Notes: a model not told the origin generated them from the sequence alone. A DNA stretch of 64,000 bases from Riemerella anatipestifer (GCF_009663465.1 NZ_QXHU01000004.1:16462-80461), one strand, 5' to 3'; positions 18,627 through 28,069 are shown, numbered from the stretch's first letter. Numbers and translations are program-made.

Positions 18627-18911
18627 TTACTCCACTGGGTCGCTCATTCTACCAATGGCACAGCTTACAAAAGATTTGGCTTTCTTTAGTATAGTATTAT
18701 TTCCTTTTTCAGGATAGCCTAAACTAGACAATTTATCAACAAGAGAAGCACGGTCTATTGCTCCCGTAACTGTAACCGTTTCGGTATCTTTATCTATGGT
18801 AATAGTTTCTATGTTTTCCATTTTAAGAATGGCTTTTTTAATACTGTTCATACAGCCACCGCATTTTATGTTTTCTACTTCTATGTTGTGGGTTGTTGTG
18901 TTGTTTGACAT
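18627..18911 (-). CDS. heavy-metal-associated (HMA) domain protein
   Basis: A 94-residue protein with an HMA fold: the metal site KCGGCMNSIKKAILKM (about residues 16-31) is followed by ETVTVTGAIDRASLVDKLSSLGY. Single HMA proteins act as copper chaperones or sensors in the cytoplasm. Here the usual MxCxxC is IKCGGC. An additional Cys occurs in the C-terminal tail (SFVSCAIGRMSDP). It precedes the DUF6132 gene in a two-gene operon. Confidence 0.88.
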   Translation of the reverse strand: MSNNTTTHNIEVENIKCGGCMNSIKKAILKMENIETITIDKDTETVTVTGAIDRASLVDKLSSLGYPEKGNNTILKKAKSFVSCAIGRMSDPVE

Positions 18912-19012
18912 CGCTTTATTTTTTTATTAGGTTAATAAATAATTCCAAATCGGTCTTAGGAGAGATGCTATTATAGCAAGGTTTAATAGTTTTTAATTTA
19001 AAAAATCTTAAG

Positions 19013-19020
19013 CAAAGATA
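19013..19020 (-). promoter_or_regulatory. candidate -7 element of the HMA operon
   Basis: On the minus strand TATCTTTG (19020 to 19013) fits TAnnTTTG, about 100 bases before the HMA start. No clear TTG is seen at the usual distance. The 240-base gap up to the divergent barrel gene is otherwise AT-rich with no further feature recognised. Confidence 0.4.
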
Positions 19021-19152
19021 GGATTTTAATGATTATAAATTTAATTAAATGGACTTTTTTCTCTACGGAAATCCTTTTTAAATCATTTAAAAAAAATTTT
19101 TATTTTCGTCAAAATAAAAATTATAGTAGGTATTCTTAAATTAAAAAGTAAA

Positions 19153-21231
19153 ATGAAAAAGAAACTAATAACGCCGTGTGTATTATTTGTAAGTACATTT
19201 GGTTTTACACAAGAACTCAAGACAGATTCTGTTGCAAAAGCTAAGGAAATTCAAGAAGTTATTATTAAATCTCAACGCAAGAAGCAGTATAATGACCACG
19301 CTGCCTATACCTTTGATAAAGCAGCTCTGGAGAAAGCTAATAATGCTAAGGATTTGTTGGTAACACTTCCAGAGTTGGTACACGACCCTGTAAGTAATTC
19401 TACCCAAAGTATCCGTGGTGGGAAAACCTTGTTCCTCATCAATGGTATAGAAGCTACTGAAGCCCAAATAAGGAGTGTTGCCCCAACTAATGTGGTACGA
19501 GTGGAGTACTATGATATTCCTCCTGCTCGTTGGGCAAACCGTGCCGATGTGGTTGTAAATATGATTACTAGAAATCCAGAATTAGGTTACTCTTACGGGG
19601 CAGATGTTACTTCTGCTCTTACTACGGGTTTCTTGAACGGAATGGTCTATGCCAATTATACCAAAGGTAAAAATGATTTTGGGCTAGAATATAATCTGAA
19701 TCTTAGGGAGTATAATAACAGACGGACAAAAAAGCTACGAAATTATAGCATCAATGGTGTAGATTATTCTTCGGAGGGCTTAGGAAGAGATGCTTTTGGT
19801 TATACAAACCAAGATATAGCCTTGCGTTATACCCGTGTAGAACCAGAGAAATACACTTTCCAAGCTAAGTTTAATATTAATCCATTTACTTATCACAATC
19901 AAGGAGAGACCTCTAATATATTTACTCAAGGTGGTGTGGTAAATAGGCATCAAGCGGTGGAGCATTCTAATCAAAAATATACTAATCCAACTTTAGACCT
20001 CTATTATTCTAGAAATTTGGGTGCAAAAGATGAGTTGATAGTCAATTTTGTGGGCTCTCATTACAAGACGAACTCTACAAAGTATAATAGAGAATGGAAT
20101 GTAGCTACCAATGCTGAAGTTTTCCTCAATGAAATGAAACTGAATGCCTCACAAACAGGAATTGTAGGAGAGATTGCCCATAGCCATCAGTTTGAAAAGG
20201 GTAAATTAACGAGTGGTTACCGTTTAACCAATACTAATGTGGATAATCAGCTTAATAATATACTAGGAGCTTCTCAATTTGAAGTAAACTATTTGGAGCA
20301 GTATTTTTATACAGAGTATAATGGGAAATGGGATAAATTCAGCTATCGTTTAGGTATAGGTGCTAATAATATACAGAATAAAACAGCCACTAATTTTACT
20401 AATGATTGGGCATTAACGCCAAAAATGGTTCTGTCTTATGCGTTAGGCAAACAGGCGTTCCGTTTTTCTAGTAGTTATAAAAATGCGAACCCAGATGGAG
20501 AAATGATGAGCCCTAACTTGGTGCAGAGTGCACCTAACTTATTCCATTCGGGAAATCCTGACTTAAAGCCTCAAAGGCAGTTTAATAACCAACTGAATTA
20601 TTCCTTTAATACTAATTATTTTGATTTGAATACTAAAGCATTTTATAATGTTGTTAAAGGGTATTTTGCTTCTGTTTATAAAGAAAATACAGCACTCAAT
20701 GGCTATGTTCTTAACTATCAAAACGCACCGTATTACAGAGAGGCAGGTCTTGGGATTACAGGTTCTATTAAGCCCTTTGCTAGTGATTTGTTGGTGATAC
20801 ATTTGTATTTTCAGCCTACTTCTATGCTAATGGAAACACAGGAAGGGCACAAGGCAAAGGTAAGCTATGTACGGAATAATTTCACACTCACTTCTAAGTA
20901 TAAACAATGGAGTTTGTTTTATCAATTTAATGTTCCTGTGTATAGTATCAGTGGTTCTTTTCTTAGCAAAAACGAGAATTCTAACCATTTTTCCTTGTCT
21001 TATCAGTTAGGAAATTGGAAACTATCTACAGGAATGTATTTTATGGGAATGCCTGCACAATATGAAACGAAAGCATTAGATTTTAGCCCAGTACAGAGCG
21101 AGGCTAAAACCCAGATTTTTGATAATAAAAATATGTTTGTGCTAGGAGCGTCTTATGATTTTTCTTTAGGGAAGAAACTACAAATACAAAAGAAACTGGA
21201 TAACCAGACCAGCGGAGCGGTAACTTTCTAG
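19153..21231 (+). CDS. TonB-dependent receptor-like outer membrane barrel protein
   Basis: A 692-residue outer membrane protein. The signal peptide is MKKKLITPCVLFVSTFGFTQ. A plug-like domain follows (about 25-150) with TPELV-type LVTLPELVHDP, SIRGGKTLFLINGIEATE and a VVRVEYYDIPPARWANRADVVVNM segment, then a long beta-barrel. There is no N-terminal carboxypeptidase-like domain and no clear TonB box. It belongs to the outer-membrane beta-barrel group of Bacteroidota that is related to TonB receptors. The ligand is unknown. It stands alone between terminators. Confidence 0.82.
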   Translation: MKKKLITPCVLFVSTFGFTQELKTDSVAKAKEIQEVIIKSQRKKQYNDHAAYTFDKAALEKANNAKDLLVTLPELVHDPVSNSTQSIRGGKTLFLINGIEATEAQIRSVAPTNVVRVEYYDIPPARWANRADVVVNMITRNPELGYSYGADVTSALTTGFLNGMVYANYTKGKNDFGLEYNLNLREYNNRRTKKLRNYSINGVDYSSEGLGRDAFGYTNQDIALRYTRVEPEKYTFQAKFNINPFTYHNQGETSNIFTQGGVVNRHQAVEHSNQKYTNPTLDLYYSRNLGAKDELIVNFVGSHYKTNSTKYNREWNVATNAEVFLNEMKLNASQTGIVGEIAHSHQFEKGKLTSGYRLTNTNVDNQLNNILGASQFEVNYLEQYFYTEYNGKWDKFSYRLGIGANNIQNKTATNFTNDWALTPKMVLSYALGKQAFRFSSSYKNANPDGEMMSPNLVQSAPNLFHSGNPDLKPQRQFNNQLNYSFNTNYFDLNTKAFYNVVKGYFASVYKENTALNGYVLNYQNAPYYREAGLGITGSIKPFASDLLVIHLYFQPTSMLMETQEGHKAKVSYVRNNFTLTSKYKQWSLFYQFNVPVYSISGSFLSKNENSNHFSLSYQLGNWKLSTGMYFMGMPAQYETKALDFSPVQSEAKTQIFDNKNMFVLGASYDFSLGKKLQIQKKLDNQTSGAVTF

Positions 21232-21255
21232 AGAGGGCGATAGAATGCTTTAAAG

Positions 21256-21292
21256 TTAGGGTAGCGAAGTTGGTTTTGCTGCCCTAATTTTT
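21256..21292 (+). terminator. terminator of the barrel protein gene
   Basis: TTAGGGTAGC (21256-21265) pairs with GCTGCCCTAA (21278-21287), one G-U pair, followed by TTTTTG, 25 bases after the stop. Confidence 0.7.
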
Positions 21293-21395
21293 GTTGGGGG
21301 ATTCTTGTTCCGCTGAAATGCGTGAGGTGTGCTGTAATGATGGCAATTTTCGGGAGTTTCAATTCGGTGTATTAAATTATTCTCAAAAAAATGAG

Positions 21396-21499
21396 TTCCT
21401 ACTGTTCATTCTTCTATTCCTACGGGCTGTTTTTGTGTTCCTCTAGGTTTTTTTGCGTTCCTACGAGCCGTTTTTGTATTCCTACAGACTGTTTTGAGA
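21396..21499. repeat. degenerate tandem repeat, about 5 x 21 bases
   Basis: The motif TTCCTA/TTCCTC recurs at 21396, 21417, 21438, 21458 and 21479, a period of 20-21 bases. The best units read TTCCTACGRGCYGTTTTTGT. One unit has lost a base, and the forward frame has a stop, so it does not encode a repeat peptide. Confidence 0.7.
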
Positions 21500-21564
21500 G
21501 GTTTTAGGTTTGAGTACCACTCTGAATTTGTTGTATTAGACTGGTTATAAATAATTTTAACTTT

Positions 21565-22680
21565 TTAAACTCTTACTAATCTCATCATTGGTTCAAACGA
21601 GTATAAGGCAGATCTGCTCCCTGCTGCAGCTTCTTTTGTTATGATGTAGTCGTTTTCTAATAGTTTCTTAATAATGCCACTTGCTGTAGCGTTGGGTATT
21701 TGGGTTTCTTTTACAAATCTATTTGTTCTAAAAACAGGGTTAGTGAAAATAAAATCAACTACTTGTATATTCCATTTTGAGGATAAAATACCTGCTAGAC
21801 TTATTTTAGTTTCTTCATAAAGTGTTTTGATTTTTTCTGCAATTTGTAGATTTTTGATAGCCTGTGATTCAACTGCTTGAAGAAAAAACTGAATCCATTG
21901 TTCCCATTGATGTGTTTGGGATACATTTCTCATTTGGTAAATATATTCGTCCTTATGTGTTTCAAAGTAGCCACTGATATAAAAATGAGGTTGAGATAAT
22001 ACGCCTTCTTTCCATAGCAATAATGTAATAAGCATTCTACCAATCCTTCCATTTCCGTCTTTGAAAGGGTGTAAGGCTTCAAATTCTAAATGGCTAATAG
22101 CCGTTTTAATTAATGGAGGAAAATGATCATTTTCAATAAATTCAAATAAAAGTTCTAACCCATCAGTGAGTTTTTCTGGACTGATGGGGATAAATTGGAT
22201 TTCTTTTCTGATTTTATCGGCTAAAAAATTTTGTTCTTTCTTAAACTCTCCTGGTGATTTATCAGCTCCACGTCCTAAATATAATAGTTGTTGGTGCATC
22301 TGTCTGATGAAATTTGGAGATAAAGGATAGCCATCTTCCATAGCCTTTTGTGAATTTTTCAAACATCTTTGATATAATATGGTTTCTATAACATCTGATT
22401 TTATATTAGGTTGGTCTGTATCGTCATAATCAGCTTCATATTGTAGTATTTCGTCTATTGTGCTGATAGTTCCTTCAATTCTTGAGGAAACTACTGCTTC
22501 TTGGTTTCTTAATGGTGTGAGTAATATTTCTGTATTGTAAAGATTTTTGAGCATTTGATCATACCTTGCTAATGCATCTGTAGCCTTTATTAAGCTATCT
22601 ATTATGGTTGGGTAAGCTATGTTTTTGGGAGGAAATTGATTGTAATGATATTCAACAGCACTATCTATTTTATAATCCAT
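21565..22680 (-). CDS. Fic family protein (protein AMP-transferase) with C-terminal helix-turn-helix
   Basis: A 371-residue Fic protein. The catalytic motif HPFKDGNGR (204-212) is complete, so AMP transfer from ATP to protein hydroxyl groups is likely. An inhibitory helix motif of the form (S/T)xxxE(G/N) is present upstream as SSRIEG (65-70), placing the protein in the self-inhibited class II group. The C-terminal 90 residues (NIQVVDFIFTNPVFRTNRF and IPNATASGIIKKLLENDYI) look like a winged helix-turn-helix, so the protein may bind DNA. Four palindromes over its promoter suggest autoregulation. No separate antitoxin gene is present. Confidence 0.92.
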   Translation of the reverse strand: MDYKIDSAVEYHYNQFPPKNIAYPTIIDSLIKATDALARYDQMLKNLYNTEILLTPLRNQEAVVSSRIEGTISTIDEILQYEADYDDTDQPNIKSDVIETILYQRCLKNSQKAMEDGYPLSPNFIRQMHQQLLYLGRGADKSPGEFKKEQNFLADKIRKEIQFIPISPEKLTDGLELLFEFIENDHFPPLIKTAISHLEFEALHPFKDGNGRIGRMLITLLLWKEGVLSQPHFYISGYFETHKDEYIYQMRNVSQTHQWEQWIQFFLQAVESQAIKNLQIAEKIKTLYEETKISLAGILSSKWNIQVVDFIFTNPVFRTNRFVKETQIPNATASGIIKKLLENDYIITKEAAAGSRSALYSFEPMMRLVRV

Positions 22681-22697
22681 ACTCTTTTATTTTCTTA

Positions 22698-22724
22698 CAA
22701 AGATAATCGTTATTTTGAAAACAA
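22698..22724 (-). promoter_or_regulatory. fic promoter
   Basis: On the minus strand TTG (22724-22722), 16 bases, then TATCTTTG (22705 to 22698), 17 bases before the fic ATG. The spacing is slightly shorter than usual. The -33 box falls inside the first palindromic operator. Confidence 0.5.
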
Positions 22725-22847
22725 ATCTATTTGTGTCTGTTTTTTTTTGTTATTATGAACACAAGTATAATTGTTTTCAAAAATGGGATACAAATCTATT
22801 TGTATTCGGTTTTTTATGAAATTTTGAAAACAATTATATTTGTATTC
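22717..22847. promoter_or_regulatory. four palindromic operator-like sites upstream of fic
   Basis: Four related 21-22-base dyads occur at 22717-22737, 22757-22778, 22787-22807 and 22826-22847. Each has the form GAAAACAA-N5..6-TTGTATTC with small changes, for example GATACAAATCTATTTGTATT. Centres are about 40, 30 and 40 bases apart, close to whole helical turns, so bound dimers would lie on nearly the same face. They fill the gap between fic and its upstream neighbour. Confidence 0.75.
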
Positions 22848-22874
22848 TAATATGGAAAGCAATTTTACCTTAGC

Positions 22875-24149
22875 TTACTTCTCACTATAGTACATTTCTA
22901 AGAATGAGAGGAACTCGTTCATTCTATAAAAGTTATTGAGGGCTAAAAAGAGTATCATCACCCCTAAAAACAACTGAAGTCCTAGTGTGGCATTGGTATT
23001 TTTTCGGTAAGAATGTAAAAGCCACCCCAAAATTAGAGGAATAACGAATACAAAATGCCCTCCGTAGATGTAGGAGGTATGCAGCCCGAATTTTAGGACA
23101 CAATGTATCATAATATCTACAAGAAAAGACAACATCAGAACTTGAACGAGCGGCTTCTTGAACCCTCTTAAATATCCCCAAAGAACGAGTACAAACAGCA
23201 ACCCCACAAATATATAAGAGAAGTAGGTGGTATAGACTTCCATAAATAAGGCTTTGTAGTGGAAGTTATGTTTGTTGTGATAATCTCTGATAATAAAACT
23301 AGGGAATAACACATTGCCACCCCAAAACCAAGAAACTACCATATCCCAAATAGGCACGAGTTTCGGTTGCGAAAATTTTTCGTACTGTTGTCCTGTTTTA
23401 TCTAAAAATGCAGAAAACTGAAAATTCATTCGGTACATAAAAAGTAGTAAAAATACCCCTACCGAAAGTCCTACCTTTGCCACCGCATTCGCCAAGTGTT
23501 TGATGTTGTGGTACCATTTCCTTTCAAACAAAATAGGAATGTAGACTTTAACAATATTGGTAATGGTAAGCCCTCCTATCGCCAAGCTACTTAGGCATAG
23601 CATTCCCCAAGAGAGCGTTCTTCTTTGTGTGAGCCTCAAGGCAGCATAGTAGGTAAATCCGCTTAGAAACAAAAGACTGTAAGTATAGGTTTCTGGTGTG
23701 AAGGACAGCATAATGTTGGTACTAAACAAACTGAAAAATACTACTAAAATAAGACTGCTAGCCAATGATAGCTGAATGATGTTTTTAAGATATTTAAAAA
23801 TGAAAACCATTGTCCAACTAATGGCAAGGCTACTCAATAGAGCAAGACTTAGCCGAAAGAGATGATTTTTCTGCCCGTTAGAAACCCAAAGAGAAAACTC
23901 TCTAATGGCATCAAAAAAATAGTTGGATAGAGGGTGTCTTTCGTATCCGCCGCCCGTCATTACAATAGCTCTGTTGTCAAAACTAAAATAAGCGTCCCAA
24001 GGGATTCTGTCATCAAATACAATGGTGGAAGTTAAGGCAATATGCCCCGCCAAAATACCATACGCCACAAGGAAGAAAATAAACAAAGCCCACTCCACCC
24101 ACGAGCTAGGGCAACTTTGTTTTAGAATGCCATAAAATTTAGATTTCAT
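22875..24149 (-). CDS. polytopic membrane protein, possibly DUF6080/GT-C-like
   Basis: A 424-residue protein with about ten hydrophobic segments spread along its length. The N-terminal loop contains DDRIPWDAYFSFDNRAIVM and GGGYERHPLSNYFFDAI, which recalls the first periplasmic loop of GT-C glycosyltransferases with acidic residues. I believe it belongs to the uncharacterised DUF6080 group, but could not confirm this. A role in cell-surface glycan or lipid modification is only a guess. It has its own promoter in the end of the selO gene. Confidence 0.7.
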   Translation of the reverse strand: MKSKFYGILKQSCPSSWVEWALFIFFLVAYGILAGHIALTSTIVFDDRIPWDAYFSFDNRAIVMTGGGYERHPLSNYFFDAIREFSLWVSNGQKNHLFRLSLALLSSLAISWTMVFIFKYLKNIIQLSLASSLILVVFFSLFSTNIMLSFTPETYTYSLLFLSGFTYYAALRLTQRRTLSWGMLCLSSLAIGGLTITNIVKVYIPILFERKWYHNIKHLANAVAKVGLSVGVFLLLFMYRMNFQFSAFLDKTGQQYEKFSQPKLVPIWDMVVSWFWGGNVLFPSFIIRDYHNKHNFHYKALFMEVYTTYFSYIFVGLLFVLVLWGYLRGFKKPLVQVLMLSFLVDIMIHCVLKFGLHTSYIYGGHFVFVIPLILGWLLHSYRKNTNATLGLQLFLGVMILFLALNNFYRMNEFLSFLEMYYSEK

Positions 24150-24171
24150 TACAGTTTTACCAAAATTTCCG

Positions 24172-24201
24172 CAAAAATACTCTAATTGTTAAGAACTGCA
24201 A
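24172..24201 (-). promoter_or_regulatory. promoter of the polytopic membrane protein gene
   Basis: On the minus strand TTG (24201-24199), 19 bases, TATTTTTG (24179-24172), then the ATG at 24149. The -33 box lies in the last codons of selO. Confidence 0.6.
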
Positions 24202-25721
24202 GACAAAGTAGAGCAACCCACTACCTCATCGTACTTTTGAGGTCTTTTAATACTCCATTTTGGGAATGTTTCTTGGTAAGGATTTTTAAGAGCAGTAAGG
24301 AGTTGGTTAAAGTAGCTGATGTTCCCTTTATTAAGCTCTTCTATACACTCGTGTAGGAGGTAGTTTCTAAGGGTAAATTTGGGGTTGTTTTGGCTCATTA
24401 GAGCAAGTCTTTCGTTGGGAGAAATTTTGTTTAAAGCCAATCGGTTTTGGTAGGAATTTATCCATTGATTGAGGCGTTGTAGGTCTTCCGTATGGAGAGA
24501 TTTATAAGAAATATCCTGCCAGTTGATTAGATGAACATCTTTCTCCAATGCATTGAAAAATAAAGTGTAGTCCAACTTTAGCGAAGTCATTAGATTTTGC
24601 CAATCTGTAAAGAAATCTACATCGGTATCTTTCATAAAAGTATCCAATCCCATTTTAGAACACATCATTTGGTCGTATTGATTCCAAAAATCAGTGCCAA
24701 AATCTTCCAAAGTTTGCTCAATAAAATCTACATCGTTTATTAGAGGAAATAAAGCATTGCCTAGTTGCCAAAGATTCCATTGTGCCATTTCGGCTTGTCT
24801 TCCAAAAGCATAACGCCTATTGGGTAAATCGGTAGTATTGGGCGTGAAATTCAAATCGTATTCATCTAGCATAGAGAATGGTCCGTAGTCTATACTAAGC
24901 CCGAGTATACTCATATTATCGGTATTCATCACACCGTGGGTAAAGCCTACTCTTTGCCATTCTACCATAAGGTTGGCGGTTGTTTCAGCAATTTTTTTGA
25001 AAAACTGATGATAAGGTTGAGGTTCATCTGTTTTTATTTCACGGAAATAGCGTTGAATACAGAAGTCGGCTAGATTTTTCAGAGTATCTATTTCGTTTTG
25101 GGCAGCCAATAGCTGGAAGTGCCCAAACCTTATAAATGAGGGAGCGGTGCGTATAACTACCGCTCCTTTCTCTTGTTTAGGATTGCCATTGTAGAGTATA
25201 TCTCTTGTTACCATTTCTCCTGTTTCAGCGAGAGAAAGGGCTCTAGTGGTAGGTACACCTAGATGATACATTGCTTCGCTCATTAGATATTCTCTCACAG
25301 AGGAACGAAGCACGGCTCGTCCATCTGCAAATCTAGAGTAGGGCGTTGCTCCTGCACCTTTCCATTGGATTTCGGTGGTTTCTCCGCTAGTGTTTTGTAT
25401 CTCTCCAGTCAATATTGCTCTGCCGTCCCCCAGTTGCCCTGCCCATTGCCCAAACTGATGCCCAGCGTAAGCAGTAGCATAGGTTCTGATGTTTTTGGGT
25501 AAATCTTGGGCAGCTAAAAAAGCCTCGTCTTCGGGTTCAAAAGAACCTAAACCTATCTCGTTAGAAAGGTCTTGATTGAATGCAATAGCTTTGTAGTTAG
25601 TAAATAGGGCAGGTTCTACCGTAGCAAAAAGCATTTTTGGTGTTTGCCTTTGAATGGTATCACCAGAAAAATCGCCAGGGAATTGGTCTAAAAAAGGTTG
25701 AGTGATGAGGTGTGTGTTCAT
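24189..25721 (-). CDS. selO: protein adenylyltransferase SelO (YdiU family)
   Basis: SelO is a pseudokinase that transfers AMP to Ser/Thr/Tyr residues of proteins, linked to redox stress. The 510-residue protein has the family blocks GHQFGQWAGQLGDGRAI, WKGAGATPYSRFADGRAVLR, SSVREYLMSEAMYHLGVPTT, FIRFGHFQL and GVMNTDNMSILGLSIDYGPF, the last containing the metal-binding Asn and Asp. The C-terminus ends VGCSTLSCSS, where the conserved redox Cys pair (selenocysteine in animals) is expected. It is slightly longer than the E. coli protein and undamaged. Confidence 0.95.
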   Translation of the reverse strand: MNTHLITQPFLDQFPGDFSGDTIQRQTPKMLFATVEPALFTNYKAIAFNQDLSNEIGLGSFEPEDEAFLAAQDLPKNIRTYATAYAGHQFGQWAGQLGDGRAILTGEIQNTSGETTEIQWKGAGATPYSRFADGRAVLRSSVREYLMSEAMYHLGVPTTRALSLAETGEMVTRDILYNGNPKQEKGAVVIRTAPSFIRFGHFQLLAAQNEIDTLKNLADFCIQRYFREIKTDEPQPYHQFFKKIAETTANLMVEWQRVGFTHGVMNTDNMSILGLSIDYGPFSMLDEYDLNFTPNTTDLPNRRYAFGRQAEMAQWNLWQLGNALFPLINDVDFIEQTLEDFGTDFWNQYDQMMCSKMGLDTFMKDTDVDFFTDWQNLMTSLKLDYTLFFNALEKDVHLINWQDISYKSLHTEDLQRLNQWINSYQNRLALNKISPNERLALMSQNNPKFTLRNYLLHECIEELNKGNISYFNQLLTALKNPYQETFPKWSIKRPQKYDEVVGCSTLSCSS

Positions 25722-25739
25722 TTAATTTATATCAAAAAT

Positions 25740-25770
25740 AATGGGGTAAAGTTAAGTAATTTACCCCATT
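25740..25770 (-). terminator. terminator of the 25.8-27.9 kb barrel gene
   Basis: AATGGGGTAAA (25740-25750) pairs perfectly with its complement at 25760-25770; on the minus strand the hairpin is followed by ATTTTTG. It separates the barrel gene from selO. Confidence 0.7.
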
Positions 25771-25784
25771 AAGTTTTTTTTGAT

Positions 25785-27944
25785 TTAGTTGGCTCTGTTT
25801 TTTTCTTCTTGGTTTCCAGAAGCACGGGAGCTTACCGATATTTTATTGTTACCAAACTTATAGTTGAGAGAAAATCTCACATATTGAGAGTCATAGTATT
25901 GCGAAAAAGATTGTAGTATGCCTTGAGAAATTTCTTTATAAGTGTATTGCTGGCTTCGGAATATATCATTAAAATGAAGTCCTAAAATCAGGTTTTTGTT
26001 TAATAATAAATACTTAAAGCCAATGTCTAGTGAGGAGTATTCACTCATAGTACCTATCCCTTTTGAAGGAAGAGAATACTCGTAATTTAGGCTGGCAAAC
26101 AGTGTCTTTTTAGAATTGAGTGTAAAGGTATTTCTAGAGGTTGTATAGCCACTCCAACCGGAATATTTGTGGTTAGAATAGATTTCTATATAAGGTTTTG
26201 TTTCTGAGTAAGAAGCGTTTATTTCTGCAGAGGCTTCCCACCAACTAAACGGTTTGTAATTGATGCTAATAGAACCACCAGTAAACATATCATTAGAAAT
26301 GTTTTCGTACCTCATAACTGTGATATTCTCTGCAACATTGTGTCTAGAGATTTGGGCGGTATTATCTATATATTTTCCATAAAATAGTTGAAAGTTAAGC
26401 AGGCTTTTATAAGCATAATTAAATTCTACATTGTTTATAAAGATGGGTTGTAAAAATGGATTTCCTGTGGTATAAGATTTTGGAGTTTCGTACCATCTGG
26501 CTGGATTTAATGAGCCCCAAGAAGGTCGCCCTATACGCCTACCATAGTTGGCAGAGAAAGAGTGGTTTTCGTTAGGCTTATACATAATGTAGAGGGTTGG
26601 GAACAGTTTGGTGTAATTTCTTTGGGTAATTTCGTTAGTAGAAATCGAGTTAGCATTGGTTTGAGTGGCTTCTCCACGAAGTCCAACTTTGGTTTCCCAT
26701 TTTTCTCCGAAAGATTTAGAAGCACTAAAGTATAGCGCCTGTATATTTTCAGTATATTCAAAGTGGTCTTTTTGAGAAAGAATTAAATTGTTATTGTCTT
26801 GATTAAAGAAATTTATATCTACTAAGTTTTTAGTTTTAGTGGAAGCGGCTCTACCTCCAAAGGACAAATTAGCCCAAGACAAAGGCATTTCAAAATCAGT
26901 CTTGATGGAATAATTCTTTACATTTTGATGCGAGTTGTTTTGAGAATATTGTGTTTCCGTAGTCGCAGGGATAAAATCTTGTAATAAAGAAGTGAAATGA
27001 TTAGCCTCAGGATTAGTCATATCAAAATAATCTGCATCTACAGACAGCTTTTTACCATCGTTGCCTAGTTTCTGAACATAATTAAGGTTTAGAGAGATGT
27101 TGCTAGGCGTTCCTTGAGATAGCCCCTCCGTTTTGTAGTAGTGAATTAAAGAATGGTCGCTGTACCTTCTCGCAAAATTATCTGCAAATTCATCGGAGTA
27201 TCTATCTGTAAAAGAGCCCATAAATTGCAACCCTAGACTGCTTTTATCTGTAAAGGCGTACTCTAAATTTAACAAAGTGCCCCAGTTTTTTCTATGGTTA
27301 CGATTAAAGAGTTTATTGTTCCATTGGTAATCGGGATAATCGTAGAATATATCGTTAGTATAGAGGTTTCTTCCGTAGCTATAATTAACATCTACTAGGG
27401 CAGAAAATTTATCTTTTTTATAATTGAAATTAGCACCTTGTACTAATCTTTCGTAAGTGGCTTGTAGGTAGCTAGAGCGTAGTGTAGCACTCCAGTTATT
27501 TTGTTTAGAGCGTTTGAGTTGTATGTTAATAAGTCCACTATTTCCTTCGGCTTCATATTTTGACGGTGGGTTGGTAATAACTTCTATCTTTAAGATATTG
27601 GCAGAAGGTATAGACTTTAGATAATCTTGTAGAGCCTCTCCAGAGAGTTGAGTTATCTTATCATTTATCATCACTCTAACGCTACTTTTACCTACAAGTT
27701 GTATATTGTTTCCTTGTATTCTTACACTAGGAGTAGCTTTTAGTGCGTCCAAAGCATCACCTCCCACTACAGAAACGGCGTTTTCTACATTAAAAACCAA
27801 TCTATCTACCTTCCTCTCTATAAGTTTTTTTTGAGCTTTAAGTTCTACGGCTTGTATTTCTTTCTCTATACTGTCCTGCTTCTGTTGTTGAGCGTTAGCC
27901 ACGCCAAAACTGATAAGCGATATTGCAATGATGAGCCTTTTCAC
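25785..27944 (-). CDS. outer membrane beta-barrel protein, TonB receptor-like
   Basis: A 719-residue outer membrane protein with signal peptide MKRLIIAISLISFGVANAQ. The plug-like region holds VDRLVFNVENAVSVVGGDAL, LKATPSVRIQGNNIQLVGKS, VRVMINDKITQLSGEAL and IEVITNPPSKYEAEGNSGLI, typical of the outer-membrane beta-barrel family of Bacteroidota that often carries a carboxypeptidase-like domain in longer members. The barrel fills the rest. The ligand is unknown. It differs from the 19.2 kb barrel in all but overall layout. Upstream, CGAAGTTA (27977-27984) reads TAACTTCG on its strand, one base off the promoter consensus. Confidence 0.85.
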   Translation of the reverse strand: MKRLIIAISLISFGVANAQQQKQDSIEKEIQAVELKAQKKLIERKVDRLVFNVENAVSVVGGDALDALKATPSVRIQGNNIQLVGKSSVRVMINDKITQLSGEALQDYLKSIPSANILKIEVITNPPSKYEAEGNSGLINIQLKRSKQNNWSATLRSSYLQATYERLVQGANFNYKKDKFSALVDVNYSYGRNLYTNDIFYDYPDYQWNNKLFNRNHRKNWGTLLNLEYAFTDKSSLGLQFMGSFTDRYSDEFADNFARRYSDHSLIHYYKTEGLSQGTPSNISLNLNYVQKLGNDGKKLSVDADYFDMTNPEANHFTSLLQDFIPATTETQYSQNNSHQNVKNYSIKTDFEMPLSWANLSFGGRAASTKTKNLVDINFFNQDNNNLILSQKDHFEYTENIQALYFSASKSFGEKWETKVGLRGEATQTNANSISTNEITQRNYTKLFPTLYIMYKPNENHSFSANYGRRIGRPSWGSLNPARWYETPKSYTTGNPFLQPIFINNVEFNYAYKSLLNFQLFYGKYIDNTAQISRHNVAENITVMRYENISNDMFTGGSISINYKPFSWWEASAEINASYSETKPYIEIYSNHKYSGWSGYTTSRNTFTLNSKKTLFASLNYEYSLPSKGIGTMSEYSSLDIGFKYLLLNKNLILGLHFNDIFRSQQYTYKEISQGILQSFSQYYDSQYVRFSLNYKFGNNKISVSSRASGNQEEKNRAN

Positions 27945-28069
27945 GAGGGTTTATTTTAGTTTAAATGATTCGTCGCCGAAGTTAAATAAAATTGATTGTT
28001 TGTGCAATAGACTACAATTAGAGAGATTTAGCGAGATACAAAATATTTCATAAATCATCAGTAAATGCT

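Larger units (their letters stand above)
21232..21564. other. gene-free stretch between barrel gene and fic
   Basis: 333 bases without a credible gene. It holds the terminator of the barrel gene and a run of degenerate 21-base tandem repeats, both listed separately. The remainder is ordinary AT-rich sequence. Confidence 0.7.

Noticed and set aside
21396..21499. CRISPR array
   Set aside because: Units are 21 bases in direct tandem without spacers and no cas gene is present; no other CRISPR-like periodicity seen.
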